A stretch of DNA of 64,000 nt from Antrihabitans cavernicola. GTDB lineage: Bacteria > Actinomycetota > Actinomycetes > Mycobacteriales > Mycobacteriaceae. Position 1 is the stretch's first letter, and each line of letters starts with the position of its first letter. The position numbers and the translations under genes are program-made. The stretch lies in the NCBI RefSeq assembly GCF_008297975.1, contig NZ_VLNY01000001.1:496001-560000 (forward strand), given 5' to 3'. This document shows, in pieces, positions 17,096 to 27,103 of the stretch. Below the pieces are notes generated by a model, which saw only the letters and a list, made by a program, of their open reading frames with translations, was not told the DNA's origin and did no database searches.

Positions 17096-17157
17096 ACTGC
17101 TCCGTGAAGACCTCGGCGCCGGTCACGCGATTTGGCGACCTGGCTAAGTCTTAGCAC

Positions 17158-17670
17158 TCAGCGCAGTTCCTCGCCGCCCGAACACGCCTTGGTTACCCCG
17201 TCGAAATAGTGCTGGATCGTTGCTGTGTCCCAACCGTGCGCTTCCCGAATCCCCGTTGCGATGGTTTCGAGATACGGCTGTGACGGCGGATTGAGCGCCG
17301 CCGACGACCTGCCGAGTTCACTGGAGAAGGTGAGCATACGAATGCCGTCGTGGACTCCGAGCTCCAGAATCCGGTCGTAGACGGGTGGTTCCTGGGCGCG
17401 AACATCGTCGAATTGCTCGGCCGTGATCAGGTACGCGCGGGCAGGCGTGCTGCCGGGGATCGTCGGGTCGTAGTAGGCACGGCCGCCGCCCCACACCCGC
17501 GATTCGCCAGCGAAGAACACGGTGCCGGGCAACGTGATCGGCATCGACCGCATCGGCAACGTGGCATCGCGCGCACCGACGTGCGTAATCTTGCCGCCGG
17601 GCGCGACACCGCCGCGGAGATAGGCCGCCAGCCGGGCCGACGACATGTTCGACCCGTAGCTGACGTACAA
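17158..17670 (-). CDS. gamma-glutamylcyclotransferase-like (GGCT/AIG2 fold) protein
   Basis: About 170 aa if translation starts at the TTG at 17670, just before YVSYGSNM; the frame is open further upstream but that part overlaps gltD and has no good start. The YGSN motif that binds the substrate glutamyl group is present, as are GTVFFAGES, YLITAEQFDDV and the strand pattern of the fold. The family includes enzymes acting on gamma-glutamyl compounds, but many members are uncharacterised. The start is uncertain. It follows gltD in the same direction. Confidence 0.7.
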   Translation of the reverse strand: MYVSYGSNMSSARLAAYLRGGVAPGGKITHVGARDATLPMRSMPITLPGTVFFAGESRVWGGGRAYYDPTIPGSTPARAYLITAEQFDDVRAQEPPVYDRILELGVHDGIRMLTFSSELGRSSAALNPPSQPYLETIATGIREAHGWDTATIQHYFDGVTKACSGGEELR

Positions 17671-17693
17671 GACTGTGTCCGCGGCGGAAACGG

Positions 17694-19160
17694 TTACCGC
17701 TGCGGTGCCGTCGTCGGCAGGACCGGTGACGGCAGTGCCGTCTCCCCCACCAGGAAGGTGTCGACCGCTGCGGCCGCTGCACGACCCTCGGCGATGGCCC
17801 ACACGATCAACGACTGGCCACGACCCATGTCGCCTGCGACGAAGACGCCGTCGACGGTGGTTGCCCACTTGTCGGTGCGCTTGACGTTGCCGCGATCGGT
17901 GAACTCGACGCCGAGGCCTTCCAGCAGTCCCGGCTTCTCCGGCCCGACGAAGCCCATGGCGAGCAGCACCAGGTCGGCATCGAGGGTGAAGTCGGAGCCT
18001 TCGACCTTGGTGAAGCGGCCTTCGACCATCTCGACCTCGTGCGCTTCGAGACCGGTCACCTTGCCGTCTTTACCGACGAACTGCTCGGTGTTGACGGAGA
18101 ACACGCGCTCGCCGCCCTCTTCGTGCGCCGACGAGATGCGATACATCAGCGGGTACGTCGGCCATGGCGTCTGCTCGGCGCGAGACTCCGGCGGACGCGG
18201 CATGATCTCGAACTGGTGGATGCTTGTCGCGCCCTGACGGTGCGAGGTGCCGAGGCAGTCGGCGCCGGTGTCGCCGCCACCGATGATGACGACCTTCTTG
18301 CCCTTCGCCGTGATCGGCGGCTGACCGTTCTCGTCGAGCACGTCGTCGCCGAACTGCACGCGGTTTGCCCACGGCAGAAACTCCATCGCCTGATGGATGC
18401 CGTCGAATTCGCGGCCCGGGATCGGGAGATCGCGGGCTGCGGTCGCGCCGCCTGCCAGCACCACGGCGTCGAACTCTTCCTGCAGTTCGGCAGCGGTGAT
18501 GTCGACACCGACGTCGACGCCGGCCTTGAAGATGGTGCCTTCGGCTTCCATCTGCGCGAGCCGACGATCGATGTGGCGCTTCTCCATTTTGAACTCGGGG
18601 ATGCCGTAGCGCAGCAATCCGCCGATGCGGTCGGCACGCTCGAATACGGTGACCGTGTGACCGGCGCGCGTGAGCTGTTGTGCCGCAGCAAGTCCGGCGG
18701 GACCGGAGCCGACGATGGCAACCTTCTTACCGGTCAACCGCGTCGGGTAGACCGGCTGCACCCAGCCTTCTTCGAAGGCGCGGTCGATGATCTCGACTTC
18801 CACCTGCTTGATGGTGACCGGGTCCTGGTTGATGCCGAGGACGCACGACGCCTCACACGGCGCCGGACACAGCCGACCGGTGAACTCCGGGAAGTTGTTG
18901 GTGGCGTGCAGACGCTCGATCGACTCGCGCCAGCGGTCCTTGTACACAAGGTCGTTCCACTCGGGAATCAGGTTCCCCAGCGGGCAGCCGTTGTGGCAGA
19001 ACGGAATACCGCAATCCATGCAGCGGCTGGCCTGGTCCTTGAGGGTGTCCTTCGAGAAGTCTTCGTAGACCTCTTTCCAGTCCATCAGCCGAAGCGGAAC
19101 AGGCCGACGGACGGGAGTCTCCCGGACTGTGTGCTTTAGAAATCCCTGGGGATCAGCCAT
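17694..19160 (-). CDS. gltD: glutamate synthase, small (beta) subunit
   Basis: 488 aa. The N-terminal Fe-S domain has CMDCGIPFCHNGCPLGN and CPAPCEASC. It is followed by the FAD fold KVAIVGSGPAGLAAAQQLTR and the NADPH fold KVVIIGGGDTGADCLG, with the FAD-closing motif GVFVAGDMGRGQSL. It feeds electrons from NADPH to the large subunit for conversion of glutamine plus 2-oxoglutarate to two glutamates. It lies downstream of gltB with a 125-bp gap, so it is probably cotranscribed. Confidence 0.97.
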   Translation of the reverse strand: MADPQGFLKHTVRETPVRRPVPLRLMDWKEVYEDFSKDTLKDQASRCMDCGIPFCHNGCPLGNLIPEWNDLVYKDRWRESIERLHATNNFPEFTGRLCPAPCEASCVLGINQDPVTIKQVEVEIIDRAFEEGWVQPVYPTRLTGKKVAIVGSGPAGLAAAQQLTRAGHTVTVFERADRIGGLLRYGIPEFKMEKRHIDRRLAQMEAEGTIFKAGVDVGVDITAAELQEEFDAVVLAGGATAARDLPIPGREFDGIHQAMEFLPWANRVQFGDDVLDENGQPPITAKGKKVVIIGGGDTGADCLGTSHRQGATSIHQFEIMPRPPESRAEQTPWPTYPLMYRISSAHEEGGERVFSVNTEQFVGKDGKVTGLEAHEVEMVEGRFTKVEGSDFTLDADLVLLAMGFVGPEKPGLLEGLGVEFTDRGNVKRTDKWATTVDGVFVAGDMGRGQSLIVWAIAEGRAAAAAVDTFLVGETALPSPVLPTTAPQR

Positions 19161-19285
19161 TTGTTGCCCCGTTCAAGAATTTACGTGCATCCTGTCGGCA
19201 CGCATCTGACAGATACCGCTGTGCGGAGCCGAGCCCCGCGCAATGGACGCAAAACGCGGAGAGGCGGGCAGCGAGGCGGATGAGC

Positions 19286-22200
19286 TCACCCACGTGCGGC
19301 CTCCATGATCGCTTCGTCGACATTCCGGCCGTCTTTTTCGGCTTCGGAAATGGCGAGCAGTACCTTCTTGTAATCCCGCGGCATGACCTTGACGAAGTGG
19401 TTCACCTGCTGCGACCAGTCGCTCAGGATCCGCTCGGCGACAGCCGATTCCGTCTTGTCACGGTGGCGGGTGATGGTGTCCTTGAGCCACGTGAAGTCGT
19501 CGCCCTCGAGGTCTTCGAGGTCCACCAACTCGGTGTTGAGGTTGGCTTCGAAAGTTGCACCCGGGTTGTAGACATAAGCGACACCACCGGACATACCTGC
19601 ACCGAAGTTGCGGCCGGTCTCACCGAGGATGACCACCTTGCCGCCGGTCATGTATTCGCAACCGTGATCGCCGACGCCTTCGACGACGGCGGTGGCACCC
19701 GAGTTACGCACCGCGAACCGCTCGCCTGCGACGCCGCGGATGAGTGCTTCACCGCTCGTCGCGCCGAACAGGATCACGTTGCCCGCGATGATGTTGTCTT
19801 CCGCGACGAAGTCAGCGGGCGCGGTCAGCGACGGTCGCACCACCAGGTGGCCGCCCGAAAGTCCCTTGCCCACATAGTCGTTGGCGTCACCGAACACGGT
19901 CAACGACACACCGGCCGGAACGAAGGCGCCGAAGCTGTTGCCCGCCGATCCGGTGAAGGTGATATCGATGGTGTCGTCAGGCAGGCCAGCGCCACCGTAT
20001 GCCTTGGTCACCTCGTGACCGAGCATGGTGCCGACAGTGCGGTTGACGTTGGTGATCTTCGATTCGAAGACCACCTTCTCGCCACGATCGAGTGCGTTGC
20101 GACTCTGCGCGATCAGCTGCTGATCGAGTGCCTTGTCGAGACCGTGATCCTGTGTCCCCGTGTTGTAGAGGGACTGGTTCATGAACGCCGACTCGACGTC
20201 CTCGAGGATCGGGGACAAGTCCAGCTTGCTGGCCTTCCACACTTCCTTCGCCTTGGTGGTGTTCAGCATCTGGACCTGGCCGACGGCCTCGTTCAGGGTG
20301 CGGAACCCGAGCTGCGCCAGATACTCGCGCACCTCTTCGGCGATGAAAAGGAAGAAGTTCTCCACGAACTCCGGCTTGCCCGCATAACGCTTGCGTAGCA
20401 CCGGGTTCTGCGTCGCGACACCGACGGGGCAGGTGTCGAGATGGCAGACGCGCATCATGATGCAACCCGAGACCACCAGCGGCGCGGTGGCGAAACCGAA
20501 CTCCTCGCCGCCGAGCAGAGCAGCGACGATGACGTCGCGGCCGGTCTTGAGTTGACCGTCCACCTGCACGACGATCCGATCGCGAAGTCCGTTGAGCAGC
20601 AACGTCTGCTGGGTCTCGGCGAGGCCGAGCTCCCACGGTGCGCCGGCATGTTTCATCGACGTCAGCGGCGTCGCGCCGGTACCGCCGTCGTGGCCGGAGA
20701 TCAGCACCACGTCGGCGTGCGCCTTCGAAACACCGGCAGCGACGGTGCCGACGCCCACTTCGGACACCAGCTTCACGTGGACGCGGGCGCTGGGGTTGGC
20801 GTTCTTCAAGTCGTGGATCAGCTGAGCGAGATCCTCGATCGAGTAGATGTCGTGGTGCGGCGGCGGCGAGATCAGCCCGACGCCGGGCGTGGAGTGCCGA
20901 ACCTCGGCCACCCACGGGTACACCTTGTGCGCGGGCAGCTGGCCACCCTCGCCGGGCTTGGCACCCTGCGCCATCTTGATCTGGATGTCGGTGCAGTTGC
21001 TCAGGTAGTGCGACGTGACGCCGAAGCGACCCGATGCGACCTGCTTGATCGCCGAGCGCCGCCAGTCACCGTTCTCGTCCGGCTCGAATCGGTCGACACT
21101 CTCGCCGCCCTCACCCGAGTTGGAGCGACCACCGAGGCGGTTCATCGCGATGGCCAGCGTCTCGTGTGCCTCCGCTGAGATGGAGCCGTAGCTCATCGCG
21201 CCGGTGGAGAAACGCTTCACGATCTCCGAGGCAGGCTCGACCTCCTCGATCGGGACCGGCGTGCGGCCCTCGGTCTTGAAGGTGAACAGTCCACGCAGCG
21301 ACGCCAAGCGCTCCGACTGGTCGTCGACCAGCGAGGTGTACTCCTTGAAGACGTCGTACTGACCCGTCTTCGTCGAGTGCTGCAGCTTGAACACTGTTTC
21401 CGGGTTGAACAGGTGGTATTCGCCGTCGCGACGCCACTGGTATTCGCCGCCGGTGTCGAGTTCGCGGTGCGCGCGCTCTTGACGGTTCTCCAGGTAGGCG
21501 ACGCCGTGGCGGGTCGTGATGTCGGCTGCGATCTCGTCGAGCCCGATGCCGCCGAGCTGGCTCCGCAGGCCGGTGAAGTACTCGTCGACCAATTTCTGCG
21601 ACAGGCCGATCACCTGGAACAGCTGGGCGCCGGTGTAGGACGCGACAGTGGAGATGCCCATCTTGGACATCACCTTCAGCACGCCCTTGCCTGCGGCCTT
21701 GATGTAGTTCTTGATCGCGACCTCACGCTCGATGCCGTCGAGAGCACCGCGGTCGAGCATGTCCTCGATCGATTCGAACGCCATGTACGGGTTGATCGCG
21801 GCAGCACCGAAGCCGACCAGCGTCGCCATGTGGTGCACCTCGCGTGCGTCACCGGCCTCGATGATCAGACCCACCTTGGTGCGGGTGCGTTCCCGGACCA
21901 AGTGGTGGTGGACGGCCGAGGTGAGCAGCAGCGACGGGATCGGTGCCAGCTTCTCGTTGGACTCACGATCGGACAGCACGATGATGCGTGCGCCGCCGTC
22001 GATCGCGGCCGAGACCTGCGCCCGAATCGCTTCGAGCGCATCGCGGAGACCTTCGCCGCCGTCGGCGACCTGGTACAGGCCACGAACAACGACGGACCGC
22101 AAGCCGTCCTGGGTGCCGTCGTCGTTGATGTGGACGAGCTTGGCCAGATCGTCGTTGTGCAGAATCGGGCTGGGCAGCACGATCTGCTTGCACGCCTCGG

Positions 22201-23881
22201 GACCGGGCTCGATCAGATCCGACTCCGGACCGATGGTGCCACCGAGGCTGGTGACCACCTCTTCGCGAATCGCATCGAGCGGCGGGTTGGTGACCTGCGC
22301 GAACAGCTGCGAGAAGTAATCGAAGATCAACCGCGGCCGCGCCGACAGGACGGCGACCGGGGTGTCGGTACCCATCGAGCCGAGTGCTTCGCCACCGGTC
22401 TTCGCCATCGGCGAGATCAGCAGGTTCAGCTCTTCGGTGGTGTAGCCGAAGATCTGCTGACGGATCAGCACCCGATCGTGCGGCATGTGCACGTGCGGAC
22501 GCTCGGGCAGGTCGGCCAGCTCGGTGAGGCCCTCGTCCAGCCACTGCTGGTACGGGTGCTCGGCAGCGAGGGTGGCCTTGACCTCGTCGTCGCTGACGAT
22601 CCGACCCTGCTCGGTGTCCACGAGGAACATGCGGCCCGGCTGCAACCGGACCTTCTGGATGACCTTGGCCGGGTCGATGTCGAGAACGCCGACCTCGGAC
22701 GCCATGACCACCAGGCCGTCGTCGGTCACCCAGAGGCGACCGGGACGCAGACCGTTGCGGTCCAAAACGGCGCCGACCAGGGTGCCGTCGGTGAAGCACA
22801 CCGACGCCGGTCCGTCCCACGGCTCCATCAGCGACGCGTGGTAGCGGTAGAACGCCTTGCGCTCCGGATCCATGCTCTCGTGACGCTCCCAGGCCTCCGG
22901 GATCATCATCAGCACGGCGTGCGGCAGACTGCGACCGCCGAGATGGAGCAGTTCCAGCACCTCGTCGAAGCGGGCGGTATCGCTGGCCCCCGGCGTACAG
23001 ACGGGGAAGATCTTTTCGAGCTTGCCCTCGCCGAAGACGTCGGACTCGATGAGCGCCTCGCGGGCCCGCATCCAGTTCTCGTTGCCGGTGACGGTGTTGA
23101 TCTCGCCGTTGTGCGCGACGCGGCGGAACGGGTGCGCCAGCGGCCACGACGGGAACGTGTTGGTGGAGAAGCGCGAGTGCACAAGGCCCAGCGCGCTTTC
23201 GAGTCGTTCGTCCTGCAGATCGACGTAGAACGCCTTGAGCTGCGGGGTGGTCAGCATGCCCTTGTAGACGAAGGTCCGCCCGGACAGGCTGGGGAAGTAC
23301 ACCGATTCGCTGCCGGTCGCGCCGCGGCCCGCGCCATCGGTGCCCAGCTCGTGCTCGGTGCGCTTACGGATGATGTAAGCCCGACGCTCGAGCTCCATGC
23401 CACTGATCTGGACGCTGGAAGTCTTGCGAGAACCGATGAACACCTGGCGGAAGGTTGGCATCGCGTCGCGCGCGAGGGCGCCGAGCGAGGACTCGTCGGT
23501 GGGCACATCGCGCCAGCCGAGGACTTCGAGGCCCTCTTCGCTGACGATCTGTTCGACGCCGATGGAGGCCTTGGCGGCTTCGGCCCGGGCCTGCGGGAGG
23601 AATGCGATGCCGGTGGCGTACGCCCCCTCGGCGGGCAACTCGAAGTCCACCACTGCACGGAAGAACTTGTCCGGCACCTGCAGGAGAATGCCTGCGCCGT
23701 CACCGCTGTTCGGCTCGGCACCTGCCGCTCCGCGGTGCTCGAGGTTGATCAGCGCCGTGATGGCCTTGTCAACGATGTCTCGGCTTCGACGTCCGTGCAT
23801 ATCGACCACGAAGGCAACGCCGCACGCGTCGTGCTCGTTGACGGGGTCGTAGAGGCCTTGCCGGCCTGGTGGTTGCTTCAT
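19286..23881 (-). CDS. gltB: glutamate synthase, large (alpha) subunit
   Basis: 1531 aa, normal length. Cys20 in [13 protein letters not shown] would become the N-terminal nucleophile of the class II glutaminase domain after removal of a 19-residue propeptide. The central and FMN domains follow ([25 protein letters not shown]), then the 3Fe-4S cysteines in [17 protein letters not shown] and the C-terminal beta-helix with GXGXG repeats ([11 protein letters not shown]). With gltD it forms NADPH-GOGAT, the main ammonia assimilation route with glutamine synthetase. Confidence 0.98.
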   Translation of the reverse strand: MKQPPGRQGLYDPVNEHDACGVAFVVDMHGRRSRDIVDKAITALINLEHRGAAGAEPNSGDGAGILLQVPDKFFRAVVDFELPAEGAYATGIAFLPQARAEAAKASIGVEQIVSEEGLEVLGWRDVPTDESSLGALARDAMPTFRQVFIGSRKTSSVQISGMELERRAYIIRKRTEHELGTDGAGRGATGSESVYFPSLSGRTFVYKGMLTTPQLKAFYVDLQDERLESALGLVHSRFSTNTFPSWPLAHPFRRVAHNGEINTVTGNENWMRAREALIESDVFGEGKLEKIFPVCTPGASDTARFDEVLELLHLGGRSLPHAVLMMIPEAWERHESMDPERKAFYRYHASLMEPWDGPASVCFTDGTLVGAVLDRNGLRPGRLWVTDDGLVVMASEVGVLDIDPAKVIQKVRLQPGRMFLVDTEQGRIVSDDEVKATLAAEHPYQQWLDEGLTELADLPERPHVHMPHDRVLIRQQIFGYTTEELNLLISPMAKTGGEALGSMGTDTPVAVLSARPRLIFDYFSQLFAQVTNPPLDAIREEVVTSLGGTIGPESDLIEPGPEACKQIVLPSPILHNDDLAKLVHINDDGTQDGLRSVVVRGLYQVADGGEGLRDALEAIRAQVSAAIDGGARIIVLSDRESNEKLAPIPSLLLTSAVHHHLVRERTRTKVGLIIEAGDAREVHHMATLVGFGAAAINPYMAFESIEDMLDRGALDGIEREVAIKNYIKAAGKGVLKVMSKMGISTVASYTGAQLFQVIGLSQKLVDEYFTGLRSQLGGIGLDEIAADITTRHGVAYLENRQERAHRELDTGGEYQWRRDGEYHLFNPETVFKLQHSTKTGQYDVFKEYTSLVDDQSERLASLRGLFTFKTEGRTPVPIEEVEPASEIVKRFSTGAMSYGSISAEAHETLAIAMNRLGGRSNSGEGGESVDRFEPDENGDWRRSAIKQVASGRFGVTSHYLSNCTDIQIKMAQGAKPGEGGQLPAHKVYPWVAEVRHSTPGVGLISPPPHHDIYSIEDLAQLIHDLKNANPSARVHVKLVSEVGVGTVAAGVSKAHADVVLISGHDGGTGATPLTSMKHAGAPWELGLAETQQTLLLNGLRDRIVVQVDGQLKTGRDVIVAALLGGEEFGFATAPLVVSGCIMMRVCHLDTCPVGVATQNPVLRKRYAGKPEFVENFFLFIAEEVREYLAQLGFRTLNEAVGQVQMLNTTKAKEVWKASKLDLSPILEDVESAFMNQSLYNTGTQDHGLDKALDQQLIAQSRNALDRGEKVVFESKITNVNRTVGTMLGHEVTKAYGGAGLPDDTIDITFTGSAGNSFGAFVPAGVSLTVFGDANDYVGKGLSGGHLVVRPSLTAPADFVAEDNIIAGNVILFGATSGEALIRGVAGERFAVRNSGATAVVEGVGDHGCEYMTGGKVVILGETGRNFGAGMSGGVAYVYNPGATFEANLNTELVDLEDLEGDDFTWLKDTITRHRDKTESAVAERILSDWSQQVNHFVKVMPRDYKKVLLAISEAEKDGRNVDEAIMEAARG

Positions 23882-24261
23882 GCACCCGCCTTTAGTTCTA
23901 GACAGCCTTTATGCATCGACGACCAGCGACAGTGGTGGTCATCCAGGTGCAGGTTGCTGCTGCAGTTGTTCACCCAGGGCAGTTCGGGCAACGACACGCT
24001 TGCGCGCTCGCTACCTCCGACCAGTTACTCGCCCCGATACGATCTGTATGCGGAAAACCGGCGATTCGGCTGTTCGGTCAGCTGGACAGTCTGTGTCCGG
24101 CGTAAGAGGAAACGATAAGTCAGAACCATGGCTCAGTACCAACTTAGGGCTTCCTAATTACCTGCCCTAGCTGGGCTTCCCGGCAGCGTCGCCCTCAGAC
24201 CAGCACTTCGTATTGTAGATCAGCGCAACCCGACCGGTTGCCGTCGAGACAGCCGTCCGAG
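23882..24261. other. gene-free stretch upstream of gltB
   Basis: No convincing gene is seen in these 380 bp. It lies between gltB and a same-direction VOC gene, so it must hold the gltB promoter. A small inverted repeat TTAGG-gctt-CCTAA sits at 24144-24157. A long open frame on the plus strand here is the antisense shadow of gltB. No riboswitch-like structure was recognised. Confidence 0.5.
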
Positions 24262-24687
24262 TCACGCCCAGGGCGCTGTGTAACCCTCGGGAATCAGTGG
24301 CCGCTCGGCGCGAGCCTTGATCTCCTGAATCGCCCAGGCATTGCCGTCCGGATCGTCGAATCCGAAGAAGGTTCCACCGTCGCGGTCGTCGAAGACGGTG
24401 ATGTCGCTGACGGAGACGCCACGACTCTGCAGTTCCGCGTGCGCAGCTGCGGCGTCGGCAACGACGAGCTGTACGCCTTTCAGCGATCCCGGCTCCATCG
24501 CGCGCTGAGATGGCAAGTCCCCCAGCACAATCGAGCAGCCCGATCCCGGCGGCGTCAGCTGCGCGACGTGCATGTGCTCGTTGCGGGTGTCGTGATCGAG
24601 ATGAAAGCCCACTTTGTCGCGATAGAACGCGATCGAGGCATCGAGGTCGCTGACAGGAACGATCACCACTTCGAGGGTCCACTGCAT
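24262..24687 (-). CDS. VOC/glyoxalase-fold protein
   Basis: 141 aa. The vicinal-oxygen-chelate fold is seen as two beta-alpha-beta halves: VVIVPVSDLDASIAFYRDKV with GFHLDHD, and GVQLVVADAAAAHAELQSRG ending in GTFFGFDDPDGNAWAIQE. Metal-ligand positions around the first strand and the Glu of WAIQE are present in part. Members include glyoxalases, dioxygenases and resistance proteins; nothing here fixes the substrate. It stands alone upstream of gltB. Confidence 0.88.
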   Translation of the reverse strand: MQWTLEVVIVPVSDLDASIAFYRDKVGFHLDHDTRNEHMHVAQLTPPGSGCSIVLGDLPSQRAMEPGSLKGVQLVVADAAAAHAELQSRGVSVSDITVFDDRDGGTFFGFDDPDGNAWAIQEIKARAERPLIPEGYTAPWA

Positions 24688-24790
24688 GCGTCGAATCCTA
24701 CGAGCCGACCCGAGAGGACGTCGTCGAACCGGATTCGAACCCCGCCGAGACGACGGTGGGAACTTGACCGTGGTGCTGGGCGCCCGATCG

Positions 24791-24808
24791 GAGCGTGATC
24801 AATATCGC
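24791..24808 (+). repeat. 18-bp direct repeat, copy 1
   Basis: GAGCGTGATCAATATCGC. A second copy at 25605-25622 differs at one base. The two copies lie in the same orientation on either side of the DDN-type gene, about 814 bp apart. Confidence 0.55.
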
Positions 24809-24952
24809 CGCAGAGAAATCGGGGACGGGCAACCGTCACGGGCTGCCGATCTCGCTGTCGAACAGAATTACAAGACGTCACTTCGGCGCAGAGTCGGCAG
24901 TACGGCGCACGGTTTTCCTGCGAACAGGACAAATCGGGATGAGAATGTCCAT

Positions 24953-25465
24953 GTGACTGATGCGCCAGCCGAGCGACGCCTCAACCCGTTCACCAAGTCC
25001 TCGCAAGGCGGGCGAGTGCTCAGCGCATTGCAGCTCCCGATCTTCCTCGCACATACACCGCGCGGTGTCGGGATTCTGACCACTACGGGGCGCCGAACAG
25101 GCAAGCCTCGGCGCAAATGCCTGCGGGCGATTCGCAACGGCGCCCGGGTCTACCTGGTCATGCTCGGGCCCGCGATGCTCGGCGTCGAGCGCGAACAAGC
25201 GATCGCGGCCTGGTTGCACAACATCCGTGCCGATCCGAAGGTGCACATCCGGCTATCCGACGGGACGCATTTCGGCACGGCCCGCGAGATCGTCGACGAG
25301 GAGGAGCTTGCGACCGCACGCGTCAGCTATACCGAAACGGTCAACCCGTTCGACTACGCCGAGTGCGTCTTCCATACGCCAGGCCAGGCGAGTCGGCCGA
25401 AAATTGTCGCGCTGCATTCGCGTTGGTTCGACACCGGGGCTCCGATCGTGATCGACCTGACCTGA
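24953..25465 (+). CDS. deazaflavin (F420)-dependent nitroreductase-family protein (DDN type)
   Basis: 170 aa from the GTG at 24953; the longer frame upstream has no homology. Typical DDN/FDOR-A features: GVGILTTTGRRTGKPRRKCL (the conserved TxGRxTGxxR segment), GPAMLGVEREQAIAAWLHNI, and an ADPKVHIRL segment. The family uses F420H2, a cofactor of mycobacteria and rhodococci, to reduce diverse substrates. The gene is isolated and flanked by a near-identical 18-bp direct repeat. Confidence 0.85.
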   Translation: MTDAPAERRLNPFTKSSQGGRVLSALQLPIFLAHTPRGVGILTTTGRRTGKPRRKCLRAIRNGARVYLVMLGPAMLGVEREQAIAAWLHNIRADPKVHIRLSDGTHFGTAREIVDEEELATARVSYTETVNPFDYAECVFHTPGQASRPKIVALHSRWFDTGAPIVIDLT

Positions 25466-25519
25466 CGACCGCGGCAGTCCGTCGCCGGCAGAATTTCGCG
25501 GCATTTCGCAGACCGTTTG

Positions 25520-25555
25520 CCCACTTCGCACCCCCGGTGAGGACTGCGAAGTGGG
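25520..25555. terminator. hairpin terminator between convergent genes
   Basis: Perfect 11-bp arms CCCACTTCGCA (25520-25530) and TGCGAAGTGGG (25545-25555) around a 14-nt loop. It lies between the DDN-type gene and the convergent gabD. Related GCGAAGTG words follow at 25566-25573, so the sequence may also be part of a dispersed repeat. Confidence 0.65.
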
Positions 25556-25604
25556 AAGGTGGGTAGCGAAGTGCGCGTTGGGACCCATGCCGGACGGCTC
25601 GGTC

Positions 25605-25622
25605 GAGCGTGACCAATATCGC
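25605..25622 (+). repeat. 18-bp direct repeat, copy 2
   Basis: GAGCGTGACCAATATCGC, one mismatch to the copy at 24791-24808. It lies between the terminator hairpin and the end of gabD. Confidence 0.55.
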
Positions 25623-25650
25623 GCATGGCAGGACCAACAGCGCGATCTAC

Positions 25651-27102
25651 CTACAGCGCGATGTACTTCGTTTCCAGGTACTCCTCGATCCCCTCGGAAC
25701 CGCCTTCCCTGCCGAAACCCGATTCCTTGACGCCACCGAACGGCGCGGCGGCATCGGAGATCGCGCCCCTGTTCACACCGACCATGCCGGTCTCCAGCGC
25801 GGCCGAAACCCGCATCGTCCGAGCCAGATCGCGGGTATAGAAGTACGCGACCAGGCCATACCGGGTGTCGTTCGCTGCGGCGACCGCCTCGTCCTCGGTG
25901 TCGAAGCCGACCACCGCTGCCACCGGTCCGAAGATTTCGTTGGTCAGCAAATCGGCGTCGGCAGGCACGTTGTCCAGCACCGTCGGAGTGAAGAAGAAGC
26001 CGGGGCCCGCCGGCGCGCTGCCACCCGTGCGCACCCGAGCGCCCTTGGCGACGGCGTCGTCGACGAGGGCCGTCACGGCGGTGCGCTGCTTGCCGTTGAT
26101 AAGCGGGCCGATCTCTGTTCCAGCCTCATCACCGGCACCCACCTTCAGCGCCGCGATCCGTGCGGTCAACTTCTCGGTGAACTCGCCCCGGACGGCATTG
26201 GCCACGTAGAGCCGATTCGCCGCCGTGCAGGCTTCGCCACCGTTGCGCATCTTGGCGAGCATCGCACCGTCGACGGCGGCGTCGATGTCGGCGTCGTCGA
26301 ACACGATGAACGGCGCATTCCCACCCAGTTCCATCGATGTCCGCAGCAGGCGGTCGGCGGCGTTGCGCACCAACAGCTTGCCTACGCCCGTCGAGCCGGT
26401 GAAGGTCAGCTTCCGCAGCCGATCGTCGTCCATGAGCGGACCCGTCACCGACGCCGCGTCGGACGCCGGCAGCACCGACAGCACGCCGGCAGGCAGACCG
26501 GCATCGGCGAAGACCTGGCCCAGCAGCAGCATCGTCAGCGGGGTGTCCTCCGCGGGCTTGACGATGACGGTGCACCCGGCCGCGAGCGCGGGCCCGATCT
26601 TGCGTGTACCCATGGCAAGAGGGAAGTTCCAGGGGGTGATGGCGAGAACCGGTCCGACCGGCTCCTTGGTCACCAGGATTCGACCGTTTCCGGCAGGCGC
26701 TTGCGTGAACCGTCCGCCGATCCGCACGGCTTCCTCGCTGAACCATCGCAGGAACTCGCCGCCGTAATTCACTTCACCGCGGCTCTCCTGCAACGACTTT
26801 CCCATCTCCAGTGTCATCAGGAGTGCGAAGTCGTCGGCACGCTCGTGCAGCAACTCGAACGCGCGGCGCAGAATCTCGCCGCGTTCCCGCGACGGCGTCG
26901 CCGCCCACGAAGACTGGGCCGACGCGGCCAGATCGAGTGCGGCGATCCCGTCCTGCGCCGAAGCGTCTGCCACGGTGGTCAATTCGGCACCGGTCGCCGG
27001 GTTCAGAACGGCGAACCGGGTTCCCGACGACGCGGGCGTCTGCTTACCGCCCAGCCACAGATCGGTGGGAAGTGTCGCGATCAGATCGGATGCGGCAGTC
27101 AT
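25651..27102 (-). CDS. gabD: succinate-semialdehyde dehydrogenase
   Basis: 483 aa from the ATG at 27102, preceded by AGGAGAA. Aldehyde dehydrogenase superfamily: cofactor motif FTGSTGVGKLL, catalytic Glu in LELGGNAPFIVFDD (GSTGVG/ELGG pattern) and the nucleophile Cys in NGGEACTAANRLYV. NFPLAMGTRKIGPALAAGC and the ending FGGVKESGFGREGGSEGIEE fit the GabD/SSADH group. It oxidises succinic semialdehyde to succinate. One base separates it from the gabT stop, completing GABA breakdown. Confidence 0.93.
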   Translation of the reverse strand: MTAASDLIATLPTDLWLGGKQTPASSGTRFAVLNPATGAELTTVADASAQDGIAALDLAASAQSSWAATPSRERGEILRRAFELLHERADDFALLMTLEMGKSLQESRGEVNYGGEFLRWFSEEAVRIGGRFTQAPAGNGRILVTKEPVGPVLAITPWNFPLAMGTRKIGPALAAGCTVIVKPAEDTPLTMLLLGQVFADAGLPAGVLSVLPASDAASVTGPLMDDDRLRKLTFTGSTGVGKLLVRNAADRLLRTSMELGGNAPFIVFDDADIDAAVDGAMLAKMRNGGEACTAANRLYVANAVRGEFTEKLTARIAALKVGAGDEAGTEIGPLINGKQRTAVTALVDDAVAKGARVRTGGSAPAGPGFFFTPTVLDNVPADADLLTNEIFGPVAAVVGFDTEDEAVAAANDTRYGLVAYFYTRDLARTMRVSAALETGMVGVNRGAISDAAAPFGGVKESGFGREGGSEGIEEYLETKYIAL

Positions 27103-27103
27103 G

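Noticed and set aside
17671-17868. Upstream extension of the GGCT-like frame
   Set aside because: It overlaps the end of gltD and codes for an Arg-rich sequence typical of a shadow frame.
21377-24118. Long open frame on the plus strand opposite gltB, 913 codons
   Set aside because: It is antisense to the strongly conserved gltB and is explained by high GC content in the third codon position. No recognisable domain.
24144-24157. TTAGG-gctt-CCTAA as an IdeR (iron box) site before gltB
   Set aside because: Spacing and inner bases differ from the 19-bp IdeR consensus, and gltB is not an expected target.
24731-24743. tRNA-like T-loop word (GGTTCGAATCC on the minus strand)
   Set aside because: The flanks do not form a T stem, acceptor stem or anticodon arm, so no tRNA is supported.
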